Shown: positions 12,263 to 24,797 of the stretch, piece by piece
Layout: the number at the start of each line of letters is the position of its first letter
Numbering within the stretch: the first letter of the stretch is position 1
Assembly (NCBI GenBank): GCA_038373865.1
Contig: JAXGGA010005531.1
Coordinates: forward strand, 1-64,000
DNA length: 64,000 nucleotides
From: Uloborus plumipes
Taxonomy: Eukaryota > Arthropoda > Arachnida > Araneae > Uloboridae
Direction of reading: 5' to 3'
Notes under the pieces: generated by a model
Told to the model about the DNA's origin: nothing
What the model saw: the letters and a program-made list of their open reading frames with translations, nothing else
Database searches by the model: none
Made by a program: the position numbers and the translations under genes

Positions 12263-14325
12263 AAGCAATAATTATTTCAATCTATAAATTCAATTCAGTA
12301 TTAGTTTAAAGTATATCAATTTAAAAAATTCTATAAAACAATGTTTTTCCCAAATTTTTCGAAGAAGTTTTTAGGAGGTCACAGTGACCTTTCTTCAGGG
12401 CTCCCCTGATTCTATGAAATGTAGAAGTATGTGTACAACATTCGAATACAGAATGATGCTAAAATGATTCTTGAAAAAACTCTGCTTTTTGATCAAAAAT
12501 CCAGGCTTGCTGGGCTTTTTTAAAGAAAACCTGTGTTTTTTCAAACCCTGGTTAAAGCAAAGTGTAAAATGTTCTAAGAAAGAAAGTTTTCTTCTTATCT
12601 CTTTAGTCAATACAAGAAAAATTCAAACAGCCTCTGGGTCAACGTTCAGGAGGTACGGAGTACGCTTTGACAACCAAACTAGTTGATTTTGCTTGCTGAG
12701 AAAGTTGTGAGCATTTTCTATTTGTAATTGATAAACTCTAACACAGGGTTATTTTTCCCCCTTTTTTTTTTGTGTGTAAAAATAATAGTTTTTAGCCAAC
12801 AGTAACTATGAATGAAAGAAAATAGTATTGTAGTTTCTTATTCCACATTAACTCCTTTATAACATGTTAAAAAAAATAATAATAGGAAGTTTAGTTACCC
12901 TCATAATTTCATGGCAAAATTTTTTAATGGGAATGAAATTGTAATTATCATTGTTGTGTGTATAAATTATTTGTATTCATTTTAAAATTGACAGTATTTC
13001 ATAATTTTTATTGACCACAAAGATATCAATTGGTCACATAGATGCGACTCATTGTTCAGATAGTGAGGAAACTATAAATCTCAAATCTTTATCACAGATT
13101 TTTCATTTGTTAGTGAAATGTTTAGGGAACTAATTCTGATATTTTGCTTAATTCTTTGATTTTTTTAAAATTTTTATGAAATTACCACATAATTACAACT
13201 ATTTTCTGTGATGACTGTCTCTTGTCTTCCAGGTATTCACAATAGTTGAATGTTCAGATAAAGGCAACATTTTATTCAAAGTTTAAAGAACAGGAGGTAA
13301 GATTAGTATTTTTTAAAATCAGGAAAGCTGACACATCAATAGTTGGAACAGTTAGCTCACTAAAATTTTAATGTGGTAAATTATTATTATTATTCTTATT
13401 TTCTAATTGGTTATGGCAAGCTTTTCTGTTTTAGAGTAACAGTAGAACTAACTTTAAACTAATAAATTTCAGCAAATGTTCAGTGCAGTTGTGCCTCAGT
13501 CAATATTAATTTATAGATTATATTTAATCATCGAATTTCATCGATAGTTTTTAATCAGTTAACTGTGCAACCCCGACTTTTGTAGTTAAGCGTAACATAA
13601 AAGATGTAACTAATAAGTAATTAGTTCATGTTGTGAATTTTAAAAACCATATGTCGAAAAGAACACACACACACACACACAAAAAGATTTACTATTTCTT
13701 AAAAATATAAAAAAGTTTATTTACTTGATGAATATACCATTTCATTAAACAATGTGACATTACTGAAATATGAATATTTTATAAAAAACATAATTATAGT
13801 TTCAACAATTCAGGAGCATTTTAAATTTGTGTCGATCTCAGAATTTTCAGTATTAGCAAGAGGTGCACTCAGTCCTTTCAAAGACCATTTTCAACTGCTA
13901 TACAATCACAATTTTATGAAGGTGATGATCACTCTGCAGACGACATTCTTTTTTCAAGAGGAAAAATACGTTTCCGACAATTAAGACTTCCAACTTTAAA
14001 TGAACCTTTAATCGAATCAACATCTCACTTTTAGAATTAAACAATAAAATTTAGAATTTCATTTTAAAGAACATTTTTTTGTCAGTAAGAATAACCATAA
14101 ACAATTATAATTTATATATATATATATCTTCAATTAGGACAATCGACTCTCAAAACGGCACTCCACTCTAACACACACTCTTTGTTATAAAATTGTCTAT
14201 TGTGCTTTTCTGATAACTTTAGAACAATTAATGTCCCAAAAAAGATAATTAGTAAAATGTCATATAAATTTTTTAACACCAGAATAGATATTTTCCACAC
14301 TCTCCGTGACACAATAACAGAATAG
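12263..14325. other. No gene seen
   Basis: AT-rich DNA with a short (CA)n tract near 13662-13681 and a palindromic AAGGTCACAGTGACCTT-like motif near 12378 that also occurs, less well kept, near 4812. No exon continuing Dscam was found here. Confidence 0.4.
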
Positions 14326-14620
14326 ATGGTTAAGCTACCAGATTCCACACCACTGTTCATCGCACCTATACCCCTTTGGGGTGGCAACCCTAATAACTGG
14401 AAGGAGTCGCCGGACGGGCGTAACCAGGGGCACGGGTCCCTCCGTTGGGGGGTCCCCCTGCCCCATTCTACTGATCTCAGCAGAGTATTTATTCTCCAAT
14501 GTGGAGGAGGGCACTCAGACCAGTCTGAATACGAAGTTAAAAAGTCTGTCTCTGGTCAGCAGTCTATGATGTCAGACTTGGCTTGAGACCTTTGGGGAGG
14601 CCTTCGAGGAAAACCTGAAA
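14326..14620. other. GC-rich patch of unknown nature
   Basis: About 300 bp, clearly richer in GC than its surroundings. A plus-strand frame is open from 14326 to 14586 (86 codons; for example CGGGHSDQSEYEVKKSVSGQ). It has no recognised domain and lies antisense to Dscam. A repeat fragment is as likely as an exon. Confidence 0.3.
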
Positions 14621-14745
14621 TCAAAAGTACACCAGTTAAACAAATTTCAATTGTACAAAAATATCAACTATTTATAAAACCTTCGAAAACCAGAAAATGC
14701 AGAACATAGATGAATGAAGTAAATTAAGAGAAACACAGTTACAGG

Positions 14746-15680
14746 CAGTGGTGTACATAGCGCCCCCGGAGACCCTGTAATACGGGGGAGGGGAGCAAAG
14801 GGCAAGAGGCTTGAGGGGGCCTGATGCAGAACAATAGCCACTAGAGATGAGTTCGGGCTCACTTTTGAAGGCCCGAGCCTGCCCGAGCCCGAGAATTTTT
14901 AATCCGAGCCCGCCCGAGCCCGAGTGATATTGTCTTGTTTTGAGCCCGACCCGGCCCGAGCCCGAGTGTATCAAACATCAATATATACTTTTAATGTCCA
15001 CTTGGTATGCACTGCCATATAGAAAATCGCAAATATATGATAAATGTATTAATATATTATAAGTCCCCCCCCCCCCCCATGACTATTTACAACACTCTAT
15101 CCAGATTCGTAGGAATTTTGTCAACAGTCAACCTTCAATCAGAGAAAAACGTTTTATGACCGTTTCTGTCTCTTAATGGCCTTTCAAATACTACGGGGGT
15201 TTGCGTCATTTGTCCCCACTTTCTACCACTTTCTACTGACCCTTTGCACCCCAGCCCAGCAGATCGCTTGCTTTCGGATGTGCGGAAGCTGAGAAACGAT
15301 GTTTGGGAGTGGGAGATAAGGTGATAGGTGTCATTTCTCTGAAACTCTTCCTGAACAAAGCCAATTCTGCCATTAAGAAAAACTGTTCTCACGCTCTTTA
15401 AGTACCCCAATATTTTATTCCGCAAACGTTGTATTTGTATAAAAACTGACTATCTTAATATGAGATCGAGCCCGAGCCCGCCCGAGCCCGAAAGCTACTT
15501 GAAGTTAAAGGGCCCTAGTTCATTTCGGGCTCGGGCTCTCGGGTTCGGGCCGAGCCCGGCTCATCTCTAATAGCCACTGAGTTATGTGAGAAAAATATTT
15601 TTTATATTTTAATAGGGGGGGGGGGAGCACTTACAAATCTTGGGGGGGGGGGGGGCAGTGCACCTAGGTCTATGCTGCTG
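14746..15680. mobile_element. hAT-type element, outer, interrupted
   Basis: Perfect 8-bp target duplication gttacagg at 14738-14745 and 15681-15688. Ends CAGTGGTGTACATAG and CTATGCTGCTG are loosely inverted. G-rich tracts lie inside both ends. Almost all of its length is the nested MITE at 14842-15569, so the outer element alone is only about 200 bp. Confidence 0.72.
14842..15569. mobile_element. hAT-type MITE, family 2, long copy (nested)
   Basis: 728 bp, same ends and GAGCCCG-rich subterminal segments as 11639-12014, with its own perfect 8-bp duplication atagccac (14834-14841 and 15570-15577). It carries about 330 bp in the middle (15060-15370) that the shorter copy lacks. Confidence 0.88.
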
Positions 15681-15689
15681 GTTACAGGT

Positions 15690-16608
15690 GTCTATCCAGA
15701 AATTTTCCCCAAGCACATTTTAATTATTGTGATAAAAATAAACACAAAGAATAGTTTCTACTATTATTTGCACTAGTTACCCTTTAATTTTTAATTTTGA
15801 CACTTAAATTCCTTTGCTTCTCACTGCATCAAATGAAATTGAAAAAATAAAACCAATACATGAAATTATTTATGGTAAAAGATGTTTAAGAAGTTCCCAT
15901 CTGAGAAGTTTTCCTGCTTAAGATACTTATTTTCAGTACCATTTTAATTCTTATTCGTACAGTGTTAGATGGGCCCTTTTGACCCAGTTTCTCCTTATCT
16001 CTTTTGCACTTAATAAGATTTTTCACTTATTAATCAATTCTTATTTCAAACAATACTTTGGATGTCATAGCAGGATTTTTTTGTAAGTTTAGAATTTTTC
16101 TCACCAATGTTAAATAAAGTTAATTGTATTCTTGACAGTTACTCATGCTTTGAAGGATTCTTGTAAAATAAATAAAACAAATCTAGTAGCATGTAGACTT
16201 ATGTGCCCGCCCTTTAGAAGAAGCTTAAGAATGACATTGGCAAGAAGAAAATATATATTTAACAATGAAAAACATTTTCTCAGTGTAACCCATAGTGCTA
16301 TTTTTTCTGCATTGTGTACCTTTGAACCACGTGCAATCTCCCAACACCCCCGTGTCTATGCTACTATTTAAATCCATCATTAAAAGATTGTGATAACCTG
16401 TAACTTTTCATTATCACAGTCTCATTTTAGGGGTAACTTTTAAGCATTTAAAAAAAATCTCAGAGTTTAATATGCTACTTTTCCCTGTTACTTTCCACTT
16501 TTTAAACAATATTTCATAAGAGATTTAAATCAACAAAAAGTTCAGCATTAATGCCTAAAGGTTTCTGCAAGAAAAGTAATTAAAAATAAATTGCTAAGAT
16601 CACTTTAC
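15690..16608. other. Presumed Dscam intron, no element recognised
   Basis: Follows the donor of the exon at 16609-16745 in the direction of transcription. I searched the minus strand for an acceptor opening a phase-1 exon and found no convincing one. Confidence 0.4.
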
Positions 16609-16745
16609 CTCGACCTAGCCGTGCTACCTTCTCTTTGTCACACTCTGTTTCAGACTGGTCATTCCCAGAGCTTCCACGAAGAGCTGTATCAGCATGGCTG
16701 AAAGTATAAATAGTTCCCTCACTGTCACTCTCATCACTGGAAAGC
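16609..16745 (-). CDS. Dscam: Dscam exon: cytoplasmic tail 6 (SDSEGTIYTF)
   Basis: Encodes about 45 residues: LSSDESDSEGTIYTFSHADT, ALRGSSGNDQSETECDKEKV, ARLGR. It is acidic and Ser-rich with an isolated tyrosine in GTIYTF, resembling arthropod Dscam tail sequence. TTTAG acceptor, CGAG|GTAAAG donor. It enters in phase 2 and leaves in phase 1, so the coding sequence must continue further left. No convincing continuation was found in the remaining 16.6 kb. Confidence 0.88.
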
Positions 16746-19700
16746 CTAAATGAAAATATAATGAAATAATACTAGAATAAATCAAAAAGCGGAAGTGTTC
16801 TTAATAAGGTGAGACCAATGCGTTCCTTAAATAGTTTAACATTAAAAGAAAGGAAAACTTATCAGTATCAGTCAAAAAACTCTTGTGTGGGAAAATTTGC
16901 TAACACCACACAAGGACATGATAAGTAATGGAATAATATTTTGTATTGAAAAACATCTATGAAATGGCTTTTATTGCCCTTGCCCCTCAAGCTCTGAGCT
17001 GTTACAAATTAATGATCAATCAAAAAAATGATTTTTTAAAACAATGAATTGATTTACTTTATGGACCCCCCCCCTCCCCCTGAATTTTGTTGATTTCAAA
17101 TAGATAGACTTTTCTCTTGTCAGCATTTCATGCAAATTGAAATGAAACTTCAACTTGGAAATGAGAGTCTAGTTGGCCATTTGTCCCAACTTTTAAAGCT
17201 TTATACCACATTTCTTAGGCGTCATTTAAACCATACAATGGTGCCAAAACCCAATAATCTAGACCCCCCTCCCCCCCAAAAACTTAAGGAGCTCCTAACT
17301 TCTTTTGACCCTCAATTTTTTTGGCACAGCAGCTGCCTATGAACATTGAACATGCACAGACTTTTTCAAACATTATCTTTGAAAATGTTGTCTCTACAAA
17401 ATGAAATTTGTTTACTTTAAAAATGTTACTGTGGATTAAAAAATAATAAAGCATAACAGTACCAATAATGCTAAGATATAAGAGAAACTCATTAGAAAAA
17501 GCAAACATACACACAAAGTAGGGGAATGATAATGAAATATGACATTGGCAGATGAATAAAAAGACAAAAGAATACAGTGGCTCTCAAAAGTAAATACAAA
17601 ATGATAGAGATGAAATGATCTGCAATATACTGTTTACAGTTCTGATTTAAAGCTGGAATTATGTTGAGAAATCCATTAAATTTTTTTTTTTTTTTAATTC
17701 CAGCGTATCATTTTCATTATGGCATTTTCTCCCATAATGTGCATTCATACTTCTTAATCTTTGCTTATATCCTTGCTGTAATGAGCAAATAAATAACAGT
17801 AGAAAATGAATGAATGAATAGCTTTGAAATAAAACAAAAAAGGAAAAAATATTCATTTAAAAATCTGTAACTTATTTAATTACTTCATTTGGCAAATTAA
17901 TTTAATAAATGTGAATATATAGATGAATTATTTTCAGATGTTTAATGATCAATAATGATGAATAGAAAAGTGAGAATGAATACTTTTAAGTCTCGTTTGT
18001 GGTAAACAAAACTTCATGCAATTCAGCATACTGTAAGGTAACATTTAATTTTTAAAAGCAATCAGTTATATATTTAAGGTCTGTTACTTGTATTATTAAA
18101 CTTGCCATTGTAAATTTTTAACAAACTAAATAAAAAAACCTAAGGCATCATGTTTGGAGTTATTATTTAAGTTTCTTTCTGTGTAAAGAAGCAGCAAATT
18201 TCAGCAAGGATTGATAGTTAAGACAGCGATCCTCAACTGATCTGTCTTTAAGTCAATTTTATTTAGCAAATTCTGACCTTAAGAGTATTTTGAGAATGCA
18301 TTTGCTCATTTGTAATAAAAGCGAACATTGATATTTTGCAAGTGATAAGAGCAGTCCACTAGCCCACCAAAACATAAAGCGAAAAGGAAAAAAAAAAGTG
18401 TTTGAGAACCACTGTCTTAAGATCAAGAAGTATCGGTTGCATCATGTTACTTACAATAGACGTCGACACAAGAGGCCTAAACCCTGCTGATGAAGAGGCA
18501 CAATAGGTGAGAAGAATCAAAGGCCTCTCAGTGCTGGTAACAACGGTAACCAAATCACTGAGTAACTCATAAAAACAGATGCACTAATTGATTGCTACTT
18601 ATCCCGCTTCTGATGCTGCCTAAAAAAGGATGGAGGATTCAATGCACTAGTTGTGGCAGACAAATATGAATTAAAATTATTGGCCTAATAATTCAATACA
18701 GGGTTATTCACAATTCTCTCCCGGGTTTGAAGCGCAGTAGTAAAAAAATACAACGAATACAGCAACACAGAATGCTTGAATGGATACAGAAATATCTCAA
18801 GTTTTTTTTACGTATCTTATAGGTGTCTATGCTGGAACTCTTAGCTATGCAGATGCATGAATAGGATATAGTTTAATGTAAATTCAGAAAATATGCAAAA
18901 ATTATAACTTTATTTATAAAGTACACTCTTGGTGACTTTCTAAGCAAATGCTTAGGTTTTTCAGTTTTCAACAGTTTTTTTGTGGCTTGTCATGTCAAAA
19001 AGAAGTTCATCAAAGAGCCAACTCTGATGTAAATAAAACTTGAACTGCTTGTGTATTCTTCCAAATGTTCTTTTTTACTGTACTCCTGATAGTTTTGTTA
19101 CTATAAACCCAGAAAGAAAATATGGATAACCCTATATAAGCTTTAAATGCCTGTTGTTAGTTAGTTTATAGTTTGGCTACTATATGCATTGGGTTAAAAA
19201 TTAGCATATTTTTCATAACTCAGATACTTGCAGTTTAAGAAAGAGGGGTATTTAGCAACTACATATTTCTGTAATTTCAGAAAATGATTTTACTTCCTTT
19301 TTAAAATGTTAAATAATAAAAGCACTGTAAACTAAAGTTCTATGATGGATTTAGTACAACTTACTTACTCAATAACTAGCAGCTGTAAATGATTATTAGA
19401 ATACTAGTAGAAAATTAGAATACAAACATGTTTAGATTAAAACTAATAATGCTATTTGTTCAAAACTGGTTCAAAAAGACTTATCATGTAGTTCAAAGAA
19501 ATGACAATAAGTCAACCCCTACAGTAATTTACTATCCTCTTCATGGCATCAAAATGTCCCAAAAAGTGTTCAAAGTCAAAAAGGTTTGACAAAACTAGTG
19601 GGAATTAAATGGAAATCGAAAGTAGCAGTATTTGAAAACAGTTTGTGAAAACTTTCATCTGCAGTGGATTGATAATGCTATGAATTGACGATGATTATAA

Positions 19701-20087
19701 TATTTAAAAAGGGGCTATACATAAACGTCACACCTTTTTTCATCATTTTTTTTGTTCCTTCCCCTTTATTACAAAGTATCATACTCCACACCTCCCCCTG
19801 TCCCTCCTTGTCATAACTTAGGCTAGTTTTCAGACATAACGATATAAAAAAATGTGTTACACTTGTTACCCTCTCCCCTCTTCACAAACTCCACAATTTC
19901 AAGAACCTTCCTCTTCCCCCAAAGCGTAACATTGGTTGTGGGTAGCTCTGAGCAAAAATTACTGGGATAGAAGCTGTTCAGAAACTCATTGTGATGTATT
20001 TTCAGAATCACTTTCAAAGGAAAATGCACAACATTTTTCTGATCTTAAAGCAAGAGTTCAAAATAAATCACTAAAAAGAAATATTAC
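16746..20087 (-). other. Dscam intron between tail exons 5 and 6
   Basis: A 3.3-kb intron. Apart from the hAT MITE at 18224-18414 it holds C-rich homopolymers near 17066 and 17262 and otherwise unremarkable AT-rich DNA. Confidence 0.7.
18224..18414. mobile_element. hAT-type MITE, 191 bp
   Basis: Ends CAGCGATCCTCAACTG and, inverted, CAGTGGTTCTCAAACAC. These are hAT-like (the 'CAGTGGTTCTCAA' terminus is widespread in animals). Flanks agttaaga and tcttaaga match at six of eight positions, as for an aged duplication. Confidence 0.7.
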
Positions 20088-20279
20088 CCTTTTTTAATTC
20101 CTTTGGAGCTTGATTTCTTGGCACCTGACTGGCTTCGCCCTTCTGACCTCCCCAAGATGTCCGGCTCCTCTCCCTGGGAAGGGCTCCGAATCCCGCCGGA
20201 ATGATTCTGGCTTGATGGGGGGTGTTGACAGGAGTGGCTTCATCCGAAGTGCTGGAGTCCGTGTTCTGACCCGAAGCAC
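20088..20279 (-). CDS. Dscam: Dscam exon: cytoplasmic tail 5, with apparent 1-nt frameshift
   Basis: The 5' part read in the phase set by the previous exon gives SASGQNTDSSTSDEATPVNT. The 3' part is sensible in another frame: EEPDILGRSEGRSQSGAKKS and SSKGIKKG. Only that second frame joins the next exon at the GG|GTAATA donor. The frame of the first part continues open, but ends at a stop 18 nt into the intron. One base appears to be missing near a run of six C (minus strand; 20217-20222), consistent with a homopolymer assembly error. Alternatives are a real null lesion or a downstream 3' splice site before 20169 that would give a 82-nt exon in the right frame. Acceptor is CTCCCTGCCAG. Confidence 0.8.
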
Positions 20280-21067
20280 CTGGCAGGGAGACAAAAACTA
20301 AATTTAGGTTAGGTTAGGGCGGTTGACTAGGCATAAATACAAATGAGTTGCAGTAAAAATATTGCAACACATACATAAATAAAATAATGAAATAGAAATT
20401 GATACAGTAACAATATTGACTCAATAGTATTACAATCATTTAATGAAATTAAGTTAACAATTTGATACCATTTGAAAAGTAATGTTTTTACGTTTAAGTG
20501 GCCATGGTTTTTGGTGTTTTGCTATAAAATTTACATTAAGGATACCCTCACCCCCCCCCCCATGGAAAAATTCGAAATGACGGGCCTGGAACTACAGTTT
20601 TTATTTTTAAAGGTAACTTACTGTAGATTTAACAATTCTTGAAGTAAAAAACATACAAAGTTAACTTATCATAAAACTCTGCACACCATTGAAGCACCAG
20701 GTAGCCAAGGGATGTAAGTGCTAAACGTAAAAAATTGGAGGTGACAAGTACAAATGGTAGGAGAAATCCTCATCTGTTTTGGGGCAAGAGATGGTAATAC
20801 ACAACTGCCCTGGTTGTTTTCAAAACTTACATGATTTAGACAAACTTTTGAACGAAAGACAACCTACGGTTTGAACTCAGCACAAGCTTTACTCAAAACT
20901 TTTTAAAAGTTCACTTACATCCCTTTGTTTTAGATTGTTTCAATTCTGAATATTAGATTTTTATGTATCTTGTATAGCACATAATGCAGTGATTTATCAA
21001 GTAATAGTTGATGAAAAATACGTGAATCAGACAGAAAAGAATCAAAGTAGGGCAATTTGGGGTAAAT

Positions 21068-21238
21068 GCAGGGACGTCATTTCGAATTTTTCCGGGGGGC
21101 AAAGGGTGCATACACAATAAAATTTATCAAAAGGTGGCAAAAAAACCACACCCAATTCTATGCCAATACATTGATTTCCCAAAGTCAGGGGGGGCCCCCC
21201 TAATGATTGCCCCCCCCCCTAAATGATGAGCCTGGGTA
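21068..21238. mobile_element. Putative MITE with CGTCATTT end
   Basis: Starts GGGACGTCATTTCGAATTTT followed by a G-run, ends with a C-run then AAATGATGAGCCTGGG. The ends are inverted in pattern. A partial copy of the left end lies inverted at 20548-20592. No clear target duplication. Confidence 0.4.
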
Positions 21239-21531
21239 AAAGAAAACATTGGGGAAATGGAAACAAACAGTATAACCATGCTCATGGTGATTTCTGGAAC
21301 TAAAATACAGGTGAGTGATGACTAAACAACATAAAGAAGGCATTTCACATGTTTTCCAACTAGTTTGTAGATGTCATAATTATTTGAAGATGAATGTGAA
21401 AAAAAAAAAAAAATGTTCACAAAGTTTATTTGCCTTACATTTTTTCTTCAGCAGATTTACGTAACTTAGCTTCAATGTGCTTCTGAAAACATGATATATG
21501 AATTTCCCCACTGTTGCTTTTCTAGTATAGC

Positions 21532-21532
<1 letters not shown>

Positions 21533-21610
<78 letters not shown>
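21533..21610. repeat. (TA)n microsatellite
   Basis: About 39 uninterrupted TA dinucleotides. Confidence 0.97.
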
Positions 21611-21611
<1 letters not shown>

Positions 21612-22446
21612 TGATATAAATGGAGCTAACTTGCTTTTTATCCTTTTACTTGTTTGGAGATTTAATCTTGATGGAAGTTGTGCTTTCGTTTGCATTTTAT
21701 ATAAATTTAGCACAAAAGATAATTATTTGCATGATTTTTCCTTTTGACTGATTTCTGCTTACATTTTCAGAATTCAGCTGGTTACACCAAATCTACATGC
21801 TGCAGACTGAGTATTGTCACTGTAGAACTTTTTAAACCCCTACACTGTAGGCATATATCCCAGTTTTACTTGTCTACATCAAGCTGATAGGGAGGAAATC
21901 ACTGTTTTTATTCATGTCTAGTGCCAGGAGTAAATAGAAACAGGATTTTACTTGCTTTCAAATAGTCAGTAAGTCAAAACTTTTATACCCAGTTACTCTC
22001 GGAAAGTAGTCTTGGACACGGTGCACAGGATTTTATGTCTCATCTAAAAGGAACGGAAGGATCCAGGGGCAGATACAGAAATGGTTTTTGGGAGAGGCAC
22101 CAAAAAAGTAAAAAGTGTCCCTCATATAATTTTTTGTGAAAAAAAGTTCTCACAAGGTTCCTTTAAACTGTTTTAAAATGATAATTAATCTACTTTTAAG
22201 TACAGAAATATTATAAATTTAATTTTTTTCTGTATTTACAGTCTTTTCACAACAATATACAACCATTAACATAACAAATATTAACTTTTTACAAGATTTA
22301 GAAGAAAATGTTCATACTTTTTTTTTGAGAGCGAGAGAGGAAGGAGATGAAGTGTGTGTTAAAAACTTTTTCTTGAACTGCGTTAGTATTCACAAAAATT
22401 TACTGCATGATTGATACAAATGTAACTGTCAAAGAAAGCTTCTTAC

Positions 22447-22698
22447 TTTGTGTTCCAGGAGTAAGGCATGCCCCTTGGCGCCGCTCATTTGGCTTTGGAG
22501 GAGTACCACTGAACTGCCGAATGCCAGGATCAGTAGCTTCCGATTCAGTGGTACCTGTTCCACTAGTATGACTGTGACCTCGATTATGACCACTGTCATA
22601 CTGAATAGGTGGAGGTGGATGACGTCTTGCATACTCATATGCACGCATCAGTTCTTCTTGATTAGAGGAACCAGATGTGAGGCTATGACTATTAGGAG
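22447..22698 (-). CDS. Dscam: Dscam exon: cytoplasmic tail 4 (SNQEELMRAYEYARRH)
   Basis: Encodes about 84 residues: APNSHSLTSGSSNQEELMRA, YEYARRHPPPPIQYDSGHNR, GHSHTSGTGTTESEATDPGI, and RQFSGTPPKPNERRQGACLT. Tyr-Glu-Tyr followed by a tetraproline run suggests SH2 and SH3 docking, as proposed for Dscam-Dock/Pak signalling in flies; this role is inference. The acceptor is excellent (TTTTTTTCTCTTCCCAG), the donor is A|GTAAGA, and both introns are phase 1. Confidence 0.92.
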
Positions 22699-24733
22699 CT
22701 GGGAAGAGAAAAAAATAATTGTGATACATGCAAACACTTGTATATTACTTGCATATTATTCCATCAACCAATTTCATCAAAACTCTTGCCAAATAAAAGC
22801 TCAGATAGAGAAATTTCCATCCGAAAGTTTTCCACAATGAGTGTAACAAATTTGGCAACTGCGTAATTGACACATGCTTAGCAATGATTCTTATTTTTGA
22901 GAAACTAGGCAATGGAATAAAATATAAGTACCAAAATTAATTACAAAATTTTCTTTTTTTACAGACTTAACCATAAAAAACTTTCTAATCATGACTTATT
23001 TGCTATATTTATTTTTTTATAAATGCAGTAATTGGATTAGTATTATTTTCAGTAATAACCCTTCTGATCATTGTGTTGTTATTGCTTAGTGCAGGGGTGG
23101 CCAGCTCGTAGACAGTGTGGTATGGCAAAGTATAAAAAGTGGTATGTGAAGCCTTATTGAAAAATTAAAAAATAAAGAGAAAATAATTTTGTTTTTAAGA
23201 ATCTTGTGAAACTGTAAAAAATCTACTCATTCTCAAAGAAAATATTTCAAATTTTACTTGTAATTAAAGTATATTTAATTATAAATATAATGACAGATAT
23301 AATAACTTCAAATATGATTGTTGCAATAGTTTAACCTAGAATATACCCATGCGTCATATCGATGACAAGAGCAAGGATGTTGGCAGATAAATTGTCTGAA
23401 CTCCTACGAGGGTTGGCGCAAAGTTATGGCTAACTAAAGACGAAGGGAAAAGGTGTTGACTACATGAATGAGCAACGAATAGCACTGAAATACAAAACTG
23501 ATGAGTGACAATATGACTGGGACTAGTTAGGCTATGTTCTATACTTGGCTGCAATAATTCTTGACAATAAAGAAATAAGCTCAGACCAAGCAAAGGAAGT
23601 AGTTCTTTGTACAGGGTCCATTTTTTGGGTGGCACTTTGCTTTAGAAATCAGAATAGTTTGGTAAACCCAGACATAAGTAGCTCTTCTCTTTATGATATT
23701 TGTAAATTATAAGTGATATTTTATCTACTAATTTGGTTTAAGTTTTTCACTTATTGTAAAAGAAATGGACTAATTTGCATTTACCAGTTTAATTTTGTTA
23801 TGGTTTCAGCACCCCCCCCCCAAAAAAAAAAATGTTTATTCAAAAAACTATATAATTAAGTTCCAGTAAAATATTACGAAACAATCTCTATACTAAATAA
23901 AAATCTGGTACGGACCCCACACTACTTCCTTTTACCATAAATTTTTTAGTAGATTTCTTAAGTGTTCAAACAGTGTTTGGAGTGAGCAAGATAACAATTC
24001 AAGCATTTATACCCCTAGTTTTCTATGAAACAATGTAAAAAAATGTTTTAAAATGATTAATTTTCTGAATATTGCTGATTTTAACATGATTTAGTGGATT
24101 TTTCGCAATATATCGCCAAATTGAACCCAAATTTTTTTGCCAAATTTGTCGCCAACCTGGCGATATGTCGCAAAGATACCAAACACGGCGACCAAAAGCT
24201 TGGCGATATATTGCCAAGTGGTAGCGCCAATTCATATCACTTAATTCTGCATTGAAATTAACACTGATTTACCCTTAAAAAGGGGAAAAACACCCCTTGG
24301 GAACATTCGAATGCAACCATAAGAGAAGGTGCAGAACTAGAACCCCCTCAGAGCCTACATACCAAACTAGAAGCCTCTGCGGCACATAGTTTTTGATCTA
24401 TGAGACCTACATGCACACATACATATAAGCACAAACATACGTATATACAGACGTCAGGAGAAAACTCGTTGTAATTAACTCGGGGGTGGTTAAAAAGGAT
24501 TTTTCGGCTGGTTATATGTTGGTAAGTACATATGCATGTGCTGACAGGTCGAAAAAACCATTCAAAATTCATTCGGGGATGAGCAAAATCAAAATTTAGA
24601 CTCAAATTTGAGTGAATTTTTTTTCTCGATCACAATACTTCCTTTACTATGTAAAAGTAAAAAATTATAATGTCATCAATATTTAAGCAGCATTTTGTTC
24701 TTATGAAATGTGTTTAACAATTAAAATACTCAC
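22699..24733 (-). other. Dscam intron between tail exons 3 and 4
   Basis: 2.0 kb. The right part is repeat R1 copy 2. CAGGGGTGGCCAGCT near 23094 looks like a hAT left terminus, but no matching right end was found. Confidence 0.6.
23900..24662. repeat. Interspersed repeat family R1, copy 2
   Basis: Uninterrupted copy of the repeat at 11096-12262, in the same orientation, with the same ACTTCCTTTTAC and ACTTCCTTTAC-type ends and the TTGGCG-rich block (24110-24230). It supplies the empty-site sequence for the hAT insertion in copy 1. It ends about 70 nt from the donor of the exon at 24734-24797. Confidence 0.78.
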
Positions 24734-24797
24734 CCTGACTTTGATATAATTCTTCACTAGCTTTTCCACTTTTACTAGATGGAGGGTCTAAACTTGA
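24734..24797 (-). CDS. Dscam: Dscam exon: cytoplasmic tail 3 (short)
   Basis: A 64-nt exon encoding SSLDPPSSKSGKASEELYQS plus Q. It has a TTTTAG acceptor and a CAGG|GTGAGT donor, phase 0 in and phase 1 out, and it fits both neighbours exactly. SEELYQS gives another cytoplasmic tyrosine. A small phase-changing exon like this is a candidate for regulated splicing, but skipping it would shift the frame. Confidence 0.85.

Larger units (their letters stand above)
20280..22446 (-). other. Dscam intron between tail exons 4 and 5
   Basis: 2.2 kb. It contains a probable MITE at 21068-21238, an isolated inverted piece of the same end type at about 20548-20592 (CCATGGAAAAATTCGAAATG), and a long (TA)n microsatellite. 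Confidence 0.6.

Noticed and set aside
22448..22840. 130-codon plus-strand frame
   Set aside because: It is antisense to the Dscam exon at 22447-22698, which has good splice sites and matches the gene frame.
23090..23640. A complete hAT element beginning CAGGGGTGGCCAG
   Set aside because: No inverted right end or 8-bp duplication could be found.
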